64,000 nucleotides of DNA from Bordetella pertussis 18323. GTDB taxonomy: Bacteria; Pseudomonadota; Gammaproteobacteria; Burkholderiales; Burkholderiaceae_B. Location of the stretch: assembly GCF_000306945.1 (NCBI RefSeq), contig NC_018518.1, positions 1,798,001-1,862,000 of the forward strand. The letters run 5' to 3'. The notes under the pieces are model-generated. The model searched no databases, was not told the DNA's origin, and was given only the letters and a program-made list of their open reading frames with translations. Position 1 is the first letter of the stretch. Every line of letters begins with the position of its first letter. Of this stretch, positions 38,825 through 48,232 are shown piece by piece. The translations under genes were made by a program, and so were the position numbers.

Positions 38825-39871
38825 ATGAGTTTCCAGGTCACTATCGAACCCAGCAAGCACCAGTTCCAGGCCGAGGCCGGCCAGACGGTCCTGGATGCGG
38901 CCCTGGCGGCCGGCATTGTGCTGCCCTATAGCTGCCGTACCGGCGCGTGTTCGACCTGCAAGGGCAAGGTTGTCGCCGGCGAGGTGGATGCGGGGCCCTA
39001 TCCGGCCCAGATCCTGTCGCCCGAGGACCTCGCGCAGGGCTACACGCTGTTCTGTCAGGCCAAGCCGCAAAGCGACCTGGTGGTCGAGTCCACCGAAGTG
39101 CGGCTGGCCAGCGACATCCAGATCCGCAAGCTGCCTTCGCGGGTGCAGACGATAGAGCGCGTCGCGCCCGACGTCGCGGTGCTGAAGCTGCAATTGCCGG
39201 CTTCCGAGCAGTTCCGCTACTACGCCGGCCAGTACATCGAAGTCATCCTCAAGGACGGCAAGCGCCGCAGCTACTCGATGGCCGGCGCGCCGCATACCGG
39301 CAGCCCGCTCGAACTGCATATCCGCCACATGCCGGGCGGGCTGTTCACCGACCACGTATTCGGCGCGGGCGATACCCAGATGAAAGAGCGCGAGATCCTG
39401 CGCCTGGAGGGGCCGTTCGGCTCGTTCTTCCTGCGCGAGGACAGCGACAAGCCCATCGTGCTGCTGGCCAGCGGCACCGGGTTCGCGCCGGTCAAGGCCA
39501 TCGTCGAGCACATGATCCACAACCAGATCCAGCGGCCTGTCGTGCTGTACTGGGGCGGACGGCGCCCGCGCGACCTCTACCACGACGCCTTGGCGCAATC
39601 GTGGGCCGGGAGACTGCCGGGCTTTCGCTATGTGCCGGTGGTTTCCGACGCGCTGGACGAGGACGGCTGGAGCGGCCGCACCGGCTACGTGCACGAAGCG
39701 GTCATGCAGGACCTGCCCGACCTCTCTGGTTACGAAGTGTATGCATGCGGCACGCCGCTGATGGTCGACGCGGCGCGGCGCGAATTCAGCGCGCAGTGCG
39801 GCCTGCCCGCCGAGGCGTTCTATGCTGACGCCTTCACCTCGGAAGCCGATCTGGCCAAGGCCACGCCCTGA
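38825..39871 (+). CDS. [2Fe-2S]/FAD-dependent NAD(P)H oxidoreductase (CDP-6-deoxyglucoseen reductase type)
   Basis: This 348-residue protein joins an N-terminal plant-type ferredoxin domain (ligands C37, C42, C45 and C77; SCRTGACSTCKGK) to a ferredoxin-reductase module with the FAD motif RRSYSMAG and the NAD motif ASGTGFAPVKAIVEH. The architecture matches the AscD/RfbI-like reductases and electron-transfer components of oxygenases. No oxygenase is adjacent, so its partner is unknown. The ATG at 38825 begins the ferredoxin domain. Confidence 0.9.
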   Translation: MSFQVTIEPSKHQFQAEAGQTVLDAALAAGIVLPYSCRTGACSTCKGKVVAGEVDAGPYPAQILSPEDLAQGYTLFCQAKPQSDLVVESTEVRLASDIQIRKLPSRVQTIERVAPDVAVLKLQLPASEQFRYYAGQYIEVILKDGKRRSYSMAGAPHTGSPLELHIRHMPGGLFTDHVFGAGDTQMKEREILRLEGPFGSFFLREDSDKPIVLLASGTGFAPVKAIVEHMIHNQIQRPVVLYWGGRRPRDLYHDALAQSWAGRLPGFRYVPVVSDALDEDGWSGRTGYVHEAVMQDLPDLSGYEVYACGTPLMVDAARREFSAQCGLPAEAFYADAFTSEADLAKATP

Positions 39872-40066
39872 GGGCGGGCCGGCGCGGGAACCCGGGGCGG
39901 CATCCTCACACGCGGCGCGTGCAAATGGATACCGCCCTTTTTTTAATGTCATAGGCGCGCCTGGCGCGCCGGAGTAAACTGCCGGCCAGCATATTGACCG
40001 GTCATGCGGCCGCGGTGCGCAGGTCGGGCCTGCCGATCCGACCCGCACCCAGGGAGCGATTCAGGA

Positions 40067-41323
40067 ATGAAAGTAGCGGTATTGGGCAGTGGCATCATAG
40101 GAGTCTCGAGCGCCTGGTGGCTGAGCCAGGCAGGCCACGATGTCGTGGTCGTCGATCGATGCACCGGCGCGGCGCAGGAAACCAGCCTGGCCAACGGCGC
40201 GCAGATATCCGTGTCGTACGCCGAGCCCTGGGCCAACCCGCAGGCGCCGTTCAAGCTGCTGAAGTGGATGTTCCAGGACGACGCGCCGCTGCTGTTCCGG
40301 CCGCAGCTCGATTGGCGCCAATGGCAATGGGGCCTGGCCTTCCTGCGCGAATGCCTGCCGTCGCGGCTGGCGCCCAATATCCGCGCCATGGTGCGCATGG
40401 CCGAATACAGCCGCGCCACGCTGCAGGGCATGCGGGCCGAACTGGGCATCCAGTACGACCATCTCGAGCGCGGCATTCTCAATTTCTACCGCGACCAGCG
40501 CGAGTTCGAGACCTCGCAGCGCGCCGCCGGCCTGATGCGCGACTTCGGCGTCGAGCGGCGGGTGATCAACGCCGACGAGGTGGTGGCCATCGAGCCGGCC
40601 CTGGCCCCGCATCTCCAGACCATCGTCGGCGGCGACTATACGCCCGAGGACGAAAGCGGCGACGTGCATCTGTTTACCGCCGCGCTGGCCCGACGCTGCG
40701 AGGCCGCCGGCGTCGAGTTCCGTTTCTCGACCCGGGTGACGCGCCTGCTGGGCGAAGGCGGGCGCGTGCAGGGCGTGGAGCTGATCGAACCCGACGGCCG
40801 CTACGGCCGGCTCGATGCCGACGCCTTCGTGGTGGCCATGGGCAGCTTCAGCGCGCAACTGGTGCGTCCGCTGGGCGTGCCCTGCATGGTGTATCCGGCC
40901 AAGGGCTATTCGGCGACCTTCCCGGTGCGCCCGGGCGCGCTGGCGCCGGTGGTCAGCCTGACCGACAGCAGCCACAAAGTGGTGTTCTCGCGCCTGGGCG
41001 AGCGCCTGCGCATGGCTGGCACGGCCGAACTGTCGGGCTATTCGCGCGGCCTGAATACCGGCCGCTGCGAAGCCATGACGCGCCTGGCGCGCGAACTGTT
41101 TCCCGATGCGCTCGATTTCGAGCGCGTCAGCTACTGGTCGGGCCTGCGCCCGTCCACACCTTCCAACGTGCCCCTGATCGGCCGTACCAGCGTATCCAAC
41201 CTGTACCTCAATACCGGACATGGTACGCTGGGCTGGACGATGGGGGTGGGCTCTGGCCGGGCCCTGGCCGACCTGCTCAGCGGGCGGCGGCCGGAACCGG
41301 AATTTCCCTTTCTTGGTCTGTGA
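40067..41323 (+). CDS. dadA: D-amino-acid dehydrogenase (DadA family)
   Basis: This 418-residue FAD enzyme begins with the dinucleotide motif VAVLGSGIIGVSSAWWL and has the DadA hallmarks ETSLANGAQIS and LNTGHGTLGWTMGVGSGRAL near the C-terminus. DadA oxidises D-amino acids at the inner membrane and passes electrons to quinone. AGGA precedes the ATG at 40067. The paired alanine racemase dadX is not next to it. It ends 5 bases before the next gene. Confidence 0.9.
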   Translation: MKVAVLGSGIIGVSSAWWLSQAGHDVVVVDRCTGAAQETSLANGAQISVSYAEPWANPQAPFKLLKWMFQDDAPLLFRPQLDWRQWQWGLAFLRECLPSRLAPNIRAMVRMAEYSRATLQGMRAELGIQYDHLERGILNFYRDQREFETSQRAAGLMRDFGVERRVINADEVVAIEPALAPHLQTIVGGDYTPEDESGDVHLFTAALARRCEAAGVEFRFSTRVTRLLGEGGRVQGVELIEPDGRYGRLDADAFVVAMGSFSAQLVRPLGVPCMVYPAKGYSATFPVRPGALAPVVSLTDSSHKVVFSRLGERLRMAGTAELSGYSRGLNTGRCEAMTRLARELFPDALDFERVSYWSGLRPSTPSNVPLIGRTSVSNLYLNTGHGTLGWTMGVGSGRALADLLSGRRPEPEFPFLGL

Positions 41324-41327
41324 ACCT

Positions 41328-42665
41328 ATGAAGAAACTGCAAATGACGGGCTTTGCCCGCGCGATGCGCGCCAGCCGGCGCGCTTGTGTGCTGGGCTTGG
41401 CGATGGCCGCGATGGGCGTGGCGCAGGCCGCCGACTCGGTCGAAATCCAGGTCTGGCATACGCTGTCGGGTCCCAACAAGGCCGAATTCGAGAAACTGGC
41501 CAAGCAATTCAACAAGGAGCAGGGCGACGTCGTCGTCAAGCTGCGCGATTTCGGCAACCAGGACGACCTGAAGAAGGAGGCCGTTTCGGCCGTCAAGTCC
41601 AAGAAGGGACCGAACCTGGTGCAACTGGCGGACAACCACTCGCCGGAAGTGGTCGCCGAGCACAAGTCCATCCTGCCGCTGCATCAACTGCTGGCCAAGT
41701 ACCCGGTCAAGGACCTGAACTGGTTCCTGCCGTCCACCACCAGCTTCACGCGCGACGGCAAGGGCCGCCTGCTGGCCTTCCCGTGGATGGCCGAAGTGCC
41801 GGTGATGTTCTACAACACCGCGTACTACAAGAAGGCGGGCCTCGACCCCAACAAGCCGGCGCGTACCTGGGCCGACCTGCAGGCCGAGCTGCTCAAGCTG
41901 CGCGACGTGGCCAACATCGATTGCCCGTATGCCACCAGCGACCAGGTCACGGTGCACCTGGAGAACCTGGCGCCGGTCAACAACCAGTTGTACGCCACCC
42001 TGAACAACGGTCTGGACGTCGCCAAGAAGGGCTCGCCGTCCATGCAGTTCGACACGCTGTACATGCGCCACGTCTCGCTGATGGTGAGCTGGAAGCGTTC
42101 GCTGCTGTTGACCGCGTATTCGGACGACAACAAGAGCGACCAGTTGTTCGCCAAGGGCGAGTGCGCCGTGCTTACCACCAGCTCGAGCGCGCTCGGCCAG
42201 TTCCTCAACACCCGTTCGCTGTCGTTCGGCGTGGCGCCGCTGCCGTACTACGACCAGGTCACCAAGACCGGCGGCCGGCCGTTCGTCAGCGGCTCGGCGC
42301 TGTGGGCCATGGAAGGCCATCCGCAGGCCGAGGAAAAGGCCACCGCCAAATTCCTGGCCTGGCTCTCCAAGCCCGTGATCGCCGCCGAATGGCACCAGCG
42401 CACCGGCTACCTGCCGCTGACCGAGGCGGCCTTCCGCGCTTCGGATGTGTCGTTCTACAACAAGGTGCCCGGCGCCCAGCAACTGGTCGAGCTCATGCGC
42501 AACCCGCCGGCCGCCACCAGCCGGGGCTTTCGCATCGCCAACTACGAGCGCATCGAACCGGTGCTCAACACCCAGCTGACCGCAGCCTTCGACGGCAAGA
42601 CCCCGCCGGTCGCGGCGCTGAACAATGCCGCCTCGCAGGCGCGCTCGCTCGCCGCGCAACGCTGA
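41328..42665 (+). CDS. ugpB: UgpB-like glycerol-3-phosphate-type periplasmic binding protein
   Basis: This 445-residue protein has a signal peptide (RRACVLGLAMAAMGVAQAAD cleavage region) and a family-1 solute-binding fold (VEIQVWHTLSGPNKAEFEKL, FPWMAEVPVMFYNTAYYKKA) closest to UgpB. No UgpA, UgpE or UgpC gene is adjacent, so the binding protein is an orphan here. The short distance to dadA suggests co-transcription, which hints at a substrate other than glycerol-3-phosphate; this is inference. Confidence 0.85.
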   Translation: MKKLQMTGFARAMRASRRACVLGLAMAAMGVAQAADSVEIQVWHTLSGPNKAEFEKLAKQFNKEQGDVVVKLRDFGNQDDLKKEAVSAVKSKKGPNLVQLADNHSPEVVAEHKSILPLHQLLAKYPVKDLNWFLPSTTSFTRDGKGRLLAFPWMAEVPVMFYNTAYYKKAGLDPNKPARTWADLQAELLKLRDVANIDCPYATSDQVTVHLENLAPVNNQLYATLNNGLDVAKKGSPSMQFDTLYMRHVSLMVSWKRSLLLTAYSDDNKSDQLFAKGECAVLTTSSSALGQFLNTRSLSFGVAPLPYYDQVTKTGGRPFVSGSALWAMEGHPQAEEKATAKFLAWLSKPVIAAEWHQRTGYLPLTEAAFRASDVSFYNKVPGAQQLVELMRNPPAATSRGFRIANYERIEPVLNTQLTAAFDGKTPPVAALNNAASQARSLAAQR

Positions 42666-42686
42666 GCGTTCAGGCGACGCAACAGA

Positions 42687-42713
42687 CCCGGGCCGCTGGC
42701 CCGGGTTTTTTTT
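42687..42713 (+). terminator. Rho-independent terminator after the ugpB-like gene
   Basis: CCCGGGCC and GGCCCGGG form an 8-bp stem around GCT or a similar short loop, followed by eight T residues. Confidence 0.9.
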
Positions 42714-42814
42714 GGCGTACGGCGCGGTGCCTGTGCCCGCAGAGGGAGCGACACCCGCGGCCAGGGTGCCCCGCCGGAGGCACTCCGTCATGGCGCCGTG
42801 AATGCGCCTGGCGT

Positions 42815-43771
42815 TCAATCGCGCTTCTCGGTGCGCCGCCGCCGCGGCCTGGCCGGGGAAGCCGCCGGCGTGCCCAGTTTCGCGACCACCAGGTCGTACA
42901 GCGCCTGCGCGGCGATCGACAGCCTTTCCTCCTGCCGGCGGACGATGTAGATCTGGCGCGTCAGGCCGGGCAGCGAGATGGGGCGGATGAGCAGGCCGGG
43001 TCGTTCGAACTGGTACAGCGTGAAGGTCGGCACGACGCTGATGCCCAGCCCGGCTTCGATCATGCCCGCCACGGTCGCGAGCTGCGCGACCTCCAGTATC
43101 GTTTTCGCGACCTGCGGGCGCAGCGCCGCTTCCACCGTCTGGCGTACGCTGCTGTTGCGCGTGAGATGGATGAAAGGCCACGGCGCCAGGTGCTTGAGGG
43201 TAAGGCGCGGCTCGCGCGCCAGCGGATGGTCCTTGCGGCAGATCAGGTGGAACGTGTCGCTGCACAGCTCGCGCGCATGCAGGACCGCGGGGTCCGAGGC
43301 GCGGATGCCGCGCGAGGCAAGCGCGAAATCGGCCTGGCCGCTGCGCACCAGTTCGATGCACTCGTCGGACAGGACATCCGAGAGCATGAGTTCGATGTCG
43401 GGGTGCTCGGCGTGGAACTCATGCAGGACTTTCGGCAGCCATCCCGCCGCCAGGGAGGGAAGGGCGGCGACATGGACGCGCCCGCGCCGCAACTCGACGA
43501 AGCTGGCGATGTGCGTCATGGCGTGGCCAAGGTCGGCCAGCAGCCTGCGCGCCAGGGGCTCGAACAGCTCGCCTTCCTGCGTCAGCACCACCCGCCGCGT
43601 ACTGCGATCGAACAGCTGCATGGCCAGCGTCGCCTCCAGGGACTGGATCAGTGCGCTGAATGCGGGCTGGGACAAATGGCATGCCTGCGCGGCCTTGGTG
43701 AAGTGGCGCAGGTCGGCAAGCATGACGAAGGCGCGCAATTGGCGGGTGGACAGATCGGCCTGTGGTCTCAT
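42815..43771 (-). CDS. LysR-family transcriptional regulator
   Basis: This 318-residue LysR protein has the HTH in residues 8-70 (LSTRQLRAFVMLADLRHFTK, CHLSQPAFSALIQSLE) and an effector domain with VAGMIEAGLGISVVPTF. The ATG at 43771 is preferred; an in-frame TTG lies 8 codons upstream. The C-terminal tail is very basic (ARPRRRRTEKRD). It diverges from the AtuA-Dpp-amidase operon and is probably its regulator. Confidence 0.9.
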   Translation of the reverse strand: MRPQADLSTRQLRAFVMLADLRHFTKAAQACHLSQPAFSALIQSLEATLAMQLFDRSTRRVVLTQEGELFEPLARRLLADLGHAMTHIASFVELRRGRVHVAALPSLAAGWLPKVLHEFHAEHPDIELMLSDVLSDECIELVRSGQADFALASRGIRASDPAVLHARELCSDTFHLICRKDHPLAREPRLTLKHLAPWPFIHLTRNSSVRQTVEAALRPQVAKTILEVAQLATVAGMIEAGLGISVVPTFTLYQFERPGLLIRPISLPGLTRQIYIVRRQEERLSIAAQALYDLVVAKLGTPAASPARPRRRRTEKRD

Positions 43772-43867
43772 TGATTTGAGGTATCTATTAATCAATCCAA
43801 AAAATCGATTTTTCTTATCGTACTGCCGATTCTAAACTGGCTGCCATCGTCACTTCGTGATTTCGCA
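43770..43867. promoter_or_regulatory. Divergent regulatory region with AT-rich palindrome
   Basis: This 98-bp AT-rich gap between the LysR gene and the AtuA operon holds ATTGATT (43770-43776) and AATCAAT (43790-43796), an inverted pair 13 bases apart. It also has the perfect 14-bp palindrome AAAAATCGATTTTT (43800-43813). Either could be the LysR operator. Confidence 0.5.
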
Positions 43868-45244
43868 ATGCGTTCACTCCCTTCCCTGTTGATCGGCTGC
43901 GCCGCAGGCTTCTCGGGCGACCGTGTCGACGCCGCCGGCCCGGTGGTCGATACGCTGATCGCCCGCCTGGGCGGCGTTTCCGCCAACGGCCGAGCCTTCC
44001 TGATTTTCGAGACCCTGGCCGAACGCACCCTGGCGCTTGCGCAACTGCGCAAGCGCGCCGATGCCCAGGCGGGGTACGAGCCGCTGCTCGAGGACATGCT
44101 CGGACCGGTGCTGGCGCGCTGCCTGGCGCACGGCATACGCATCGTCAGCAACTTCGGGGCCGCCAATCCGGAAGGCGCGGCGCGCCATATCCTGCGCATG
44201 GCCGCGCGGCTGGGCTTGCGCAAGCCGCGCATCGCGGTGGTCAAGGGCGACGATGTCTCCGGCGCGCAGCATGCCGGCATGCTGGCCGAGTACCTGGGCG
44301 AGCAATACGATCCCTCCAGCATCGTCAGCGCCAATGCCTATCTGGGAAGCGAACAGATTCGCGACGCGCTGGACCATGGCGCGGAAATCGTGGTGTGCGG
44401 CCGCGTGGCGGACCCGTCGCTGACGGTGGGCCCCGCGATGTCCTATTTCGGCTGGCAAGCCGACGACTGGGACCGCATCGGGCGCGCCACCATGGCCGGG
44501 CATCTGCTCGAATGCGGCGCGCAGGTCTGCGGCGGCTACTACGCCGACCCCGGCTACAAGGACGTGCCCGGGCTGGAGCAGGTCGGCTTCCCAGTCGCCG
44601 AGATCGACGAGGACGGCCATTGCATCATCGGCAAATCCGATGGCACGGGCGGCCTGGTCGACGAGGCCACCGTCATCGAGCAGTTGCTCTACGAAGTCCA
44701 TGATCCTGCCGGCTACCTGACGCCCGACGTGGTTGCCGACATTTCGCAGGCCGAGGTCCGGCGCGTGGCGGACAACCAGGTCCGGCTCACCGGCGTGCGC
44801 GGCCACCCCCGGCCGGCGGCGTACAAGGTCAACGTGTGCCTGGAAGGCGGCTGGCTGGCCGAGGGCGAGATTTCATACGCGGGCCCGCGCGCCGAGGCGC
44901 GCGCGCGCCTGGCCGCCGAGGTCGTGTGCAAGCGGCTGGCCGACCTGCGCATCCGTACCGACCTGATCGGCCGCGTGAGCATTTTCGGCGACGACGCCGG
45001 ACGCCTGCTGGCCGGCGCGCCGGCGGGCGATGGCGAGGACGTGCGCTTGCGCCTGGCGGCGCACGCCGTCACGCGCCAGGACGCCATGCGCCTGACGCGC
45101 GAAGTGACCGCGCTTTACTGTTGCGGCCCGGCCGGCGGCGGCGGTGTGCGCACCACGCTGACGCCGCGGCTCGACATGGTTTCATGCCTGCTGCCGCGCG
45201 ACCTGGTGCGCGCCGGATTCGAAATGGTGGATGCCGATGTCTGA
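43868..45244 (+). CDS. AtuA-like protein (DUF1446 family)
   Basis: This 458-residue protein matches the AtuA/DUF1446 family: IGCAAGFSGDRVDAAGPVVD, GIRIVSNFGAANPEGAARHI, VCGRVADPSLTVGP, QVCGGYYADPGYKDV. AtuA is named for acyclic terpene utilisation in Pseudomonas, but its reaction is unknown. None of the other atu genes (geranyl-CoA carboxylase, AtuB, AtuD) is present. It heads a transporter-amidase operon, so its role here is probably unrelated to terpenes. Confidence 0.85.
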   Translation: MRSLPSLLIGCAAGFSGDRVDAAGPVVDTLIARLGGVSANGRAFLIFETLAERTLALAQLRKRADAQAGYEPLLEDMLGPVLARCLAHGIRIVSNFGAANPEGAARHILRMAARLGLRKPRIAVVKGDDVSGAQHAGMLAEYLGEQYDPSSIVSANAYLGSEQIRDALDHGAEIVVCGRVADPSLTVGPAMSYFGWQADDWDRIGRATMAGHLLECGAQVCGGYYADPGYKDVPGLEQVGFPVAEIDEDGHCIIGKSDGTGGLVDEATVIEQLLYEVHDPAGYLTPDVVADISQAEVRRVADNQVRLTGVRGHPRPAAYKVNVCLEGGWLAEGEISYAGPRAEARARLAAEVVCKRLADLRIRTDLIGRVSIFGDDAGRLLAGAPAGDGEDVRLRLAAHAVTRQDAMRLTREVTALYCCGPAGGGGVRTTLTPRLDMVSCLLPRDLVRAGFEMVDADV

Positions 45245-45596
45245 TGTGCTTGTTCCCCTGTTTCGCGTCGCGCACGCGCGCACCGGCGACAAAGGCGATC
45301 GCTCGAACATCAGCGTGATCGCCCGGGATCGCGCCTTGTATCCCTTGCTGGTCGAGCAGCTGACGCCCGAGGTGGTGCTGGCGCAATTCGCGCATCGGCG
45401 GCCGGCCGGGGCGCAGCGCTACCTGCTGCCCAAGCTGGGCGCCATGAACTTCGTGCTGGACGCCGTGCTCGACGGCGGCGTCAATGGCGCGCTCAACCTC
45501 GACGCGCACGGCAAGGCGCTGTCCTATTTGATCCTGAAGACGGAAATCGCCGTTCCGTCCGACCTGGTCTGCCGCCTGGCCGGTTCGCCCGGCTGA
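45237..45596 (+). CDS. Small AtuA-associated protein
   Basis: This 119-residue protein begins VPLFRVAHARTGDKGDRSNI, the signature of the small domain that in other bacteria is fused to, or encoded after, AtuA-like proteins. It overlaps the AtuA stop by eight bases from the ATG at 45237; an in-frame ATG at 45231 is possible. The two probably form one complex. No catalytic motif is recognised. Confidence 0.82.
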   Translation: MSDVLVPLFRVAHARTGDKGDRSNISVIARDRALYPLLVEQLTPEVVLAQFAHRRPAGAQRYLLPKLGAMNFVLDAVLDGGVNGALNLDAHGKALSYLILKTEIAVPSDLVCRLAGSPG

Positions 45597-45643
45597 AAGC
45601 GGTCAGTCCGCTTATAACAACTCAACTGATAAGGGGCCCCCTG

Positions 45644-47218
45644 ATGCGATACCTGAAAAGTACCTATGCAGCCGTCCTGCTGGCTATCGGCACGGCCGTG
45701 CCGCACGCGACCACCCTGGCGCAGGAAGTCAAGGTTGCGGCCGAGGCGCCATTGAGGCTGCTGGACCCGGTGGGCACGACTGCGTATATCACGCGCAACC
45801 ACGCCTACATGGTCTATGACACGCTGTTTGCGCTGGATGCGCAGCTCAAGCCGCAGCCACAGATGGTAAGCACCTGGAGCGTGAGCCCCGACAAGCTGGT
45901 TTACCGCTTCACCTTGCGCGACGGGCTGAAGTTCCATGACGGCAGTCCGGTCACCGCGGCCGACTGCGTCGCGTCGATCAAGCGCTGGGCGCAACGCGAC
46001 CTGACCGGCTTGCGCATGATGGCCGCCGCCAAGGAAATCACCGCCAAGGACGACAAGACGTTCGAGATCGTGCTGGAGCAACCCTTCGGCGCCGTCATCG
46101 AAGGCCTGAGCAAGGCCAGTTCGCTGCCGGCCTTCATCATGCCCAAGCGCATCGCCGATGCGCCGGCCAGCCAGGCGATCACCGAGGTGATCGGGTCCGG
46201 GCCGTTTCGCTTCGTGGCGTCGGAGTACCGGCCCGGCCTGCAGGTCGTCTACGAGCGCAACACCGACTATGTTCCGCGCAGCGAGCCCCCCAGCGGCCTG
46301 GCCGGCGGCAAGGTCGTGAACGTGGACCGCGTCGTCTGGCTGTCGCTGCCCGACATCCAGACCGAGGCCAATGCGCTGGCCAAGGACGAGGTGGACTATG
46401 TGCAGACCGTGTATCCCGACGTGGTGCAGACGCTGGAGGCCAGCAAGGATGTCGTCATCCAGAAACTGGCCAGCACGACCACGCCGACCCTGCGCCTGAA
46501 CTGGCTGCAGCCGCCGTTCAACAACCAGAAGGTGAGGCAGGCGCTGCTGCATGCCGTGAGCCAGCGCGACTACATGGATGCGCAGGTCGGCGACCCCAAG
46601 GCCTATCGCGTGTGCTGGGCCATGTTCGGCTGCGACTCGCCGCTGGCCAGCACGGCGGGCGTGGTGTCCCAGGACGACGAGGCCGATCTCAACGCCGCCA
46701 AGGCCTTGCTCAAGGAAAGCGGCTACAAGAACGAGAAGGCGGTCGTGCTGCACGCCACCGACTATCCGCCCACCTCGGCCATCTCGCCTTTCACGGCGCA
46801 GATCCTGCGCTCCATCGGCATGAAGGCGGAAGTCCAGTCCATGGATTGGGCGACCTTCCTTACCCGGCGCGGCAAGCAGGACCCGGTGGAGAAGGGCGGC
46901 TGGAGCGTGGCCTACGGCAGCTGGAACACCCTGGACCTGATGTCGCCCATCGCCAACCTCAACCTCGATGGCCGCGGCAAGGAGGGATACGCGGGCTGGA
47001 CCGAGAGCGCCGAGATGGAGTCGCTGCGCACGCAGTACGCGCAGGCCACTGAGCCCGCCAGCCGCCAGCAGATCGCCGCGAAGATACAGCAGCTGGCCTA
47101 TGACCAGGTCTTCTATATTCCGCTGGGTACCTACAGCAATTACGCCGCCCGCCGCAGCAACGTGACGCCGCTGCTGGACGCGCCCGTGACGGTATTCTGG
47201 GGAATATCCAAGAACTGA
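45644..47218 (+). CDS. Dpp/Opp-type ABC transporter substrate-binding protein
   Basis: This 524-residue protein has a signal peptide (to about residue 27, ending in TTLAQ) and a family-5 solute-binding fold (VYDTLFALDAQLKPQPQMVS, YRFTLRDGLKFHDGSPVTAA, LRLNWLQPPFNNQKVRQAL). It would deliver a peptide or other amide-containing solute to the permeases encoded next. AAGGGG lies before the ATG. Confidence 0.93.
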   Translation: MRYLKSTYAAVLLAIGTAVPHATTLAQEVKVAAEAPLRLLDPVGTTAYITRNHAYMVYDTLFALDAQLKPQPQMVSTWSVSPDKLVYRFTLRDGLKFHDGSPVTAADCVASIKRWAQRDLTGLRMMAAAKEITAKDDKTFEIVLEQPFGAVIEGLSKASSLPAFIMPKRIADAPASQAITEVIGSGPFRFVASEYRPGLQVVYERNTDYVPRSEPPSGLAGGKVVNVDRVVWLSLPDIQTEANALAKDEVDYVQTVYPDVVQTLEASKDVVIQKLASTTTPTLRLNWLQPPFNNQKVRQALLHAVSQRDYMDAQVGDPKAYRVCWAMFGCDSPLASTAGVVSQDDEADLNAAKALLKESGYKNEKAVVLHATDYPPTSAISPFTAQILRSIGMKAEVQSMDWATFLTRRGKQDPVEKGGWSVAYGSWNTLDLMSPIANLNLDGRGKEGYAGWTESAEMESLRTQYAQATEPASRQQIAAKIQQLAYDQVFYIPLGTYSNYAARRSNVTPLLDAPVTVFWGISKN

Positions 47219-47270
47219 GTCGCCGCGCGGCGCCGCCATGGCGCCGCGCAGCACGTAGGAGATCGTTTTC

Positions 47271-48215
47271 GTGCAAATTCTGAGGTTGCTGTTCCTGCGC
47301 CTGGCCAGCGCCATTCCCGTGGTGCTCGTGGTGGTGACGGTGGTTTTCCTGCTGGTCAGGCTGACCGGCGATCCCGCCACGATTCTCGCCGGCGACATGG
47401 CCAGCCCCGAGGTGGTCGCCAGCGTGCGCGCCGACCTGGGGCTGGACCGCCCCTTGCTGGGCCAGTATGCCCAATGGCTGTGGGATCTGTTGCAGGGCAA
47501 CCTCGGCACATCCATCGTCACCAAGCAGCCCGTGGCGACGCTGATCGGCGAGCGCCTCGAATCGACCCTGGTGCTGTCGCTCAGCGCGCTGGTGGTCACG
47601 GTGCTGCTGGCGGTGCCGCTGGGCGTGCTGGCGGCCTGGCGCCACAACACGCTGGTGGACCGGGTCGTGATGATCTACGCGGTCATCGGCTTCTCGCTGC
47701 CCAGCTTCGTGGTGGGGTACCTGTTGATACTCATGTTCTCGGTCTGGCTGGGCTGGCTGCCGGTGCAGGGATACGTCAGCATCACCGACGATATCTGGCT
47801 GGCCGCGCAGCACCTGGTATTGCCCACCCTGGCGCTGGCGATCTTCTACATGTCGCTGATTTCGCGGGTGACGCGCGCCAGCGTGCTGGAAGTCCTGAAC
47901 GAGGATTTCGTGCGCACCGCCAAGGCCAAGGGGGTGCCGCCGCTGCGCATCCTGTCGCAGCACGTGCTGCGCAACGCCGCGATTCCCATCGTCACCGTCA
48001 TCGGCATCGGGCTGGCCTTCCTGATCAGCGGGGTGGTGATCACCGAGAGCGTGTTCAACCTGCCCGGGCTGGGCCGCCTGACCATCGACGCCGTGCTGTC
48101 GCGGGACTACCCCGTGGTCCAGGGCGTCATCCTCTTTTTCGCCTGCGTCTACATCCTGGTGAACCTGTTGATCGACATGCTGTACGTGGTCATCGATCCA
48201 CGGATCCGCTACTGA
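47271..48215 (+). CDS. ABC transporter permease, DppB type
   Basis: This 314-residue inner-membrane protein has six predicted membrane segments and the EAA-like loop KAKGVPPLRILSQHVLRNA typical of DppB/OppB. Translation starts at GTG (47271). It pairs with the DppC-type protein that follows. Confidence 0.93.
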   Translation: MQILRLLFLRLASAIPVVLVVVTVVFLLVRLTGDPATILAGDMASPEVVASVRADLGLDRPLLGQYAQWLWDLLQGNLGTSIVTKQPVATLIGERLESTLVLSLSALVVTVLLAVPLGVLAAWRHNTLVDRVVMIYAVIGFSLPSFVVGYLLILMFSVWLGWLPVQGYVSITDDIWLAAQHLVLPTLALAIFYMSLISRVTRASVLEVLNEDFVRTAKAKGVPPLRILSQHVLRNAAIPIVTVIGIGLAFLISGVVITESVFNLPGLGRLTIDAVLSRDYPVVQGVILFFACVYILVNLLIDMLYVVIDPRIRY

Positions 48216-48232
48216 CGATCCGGAGACGAGGC

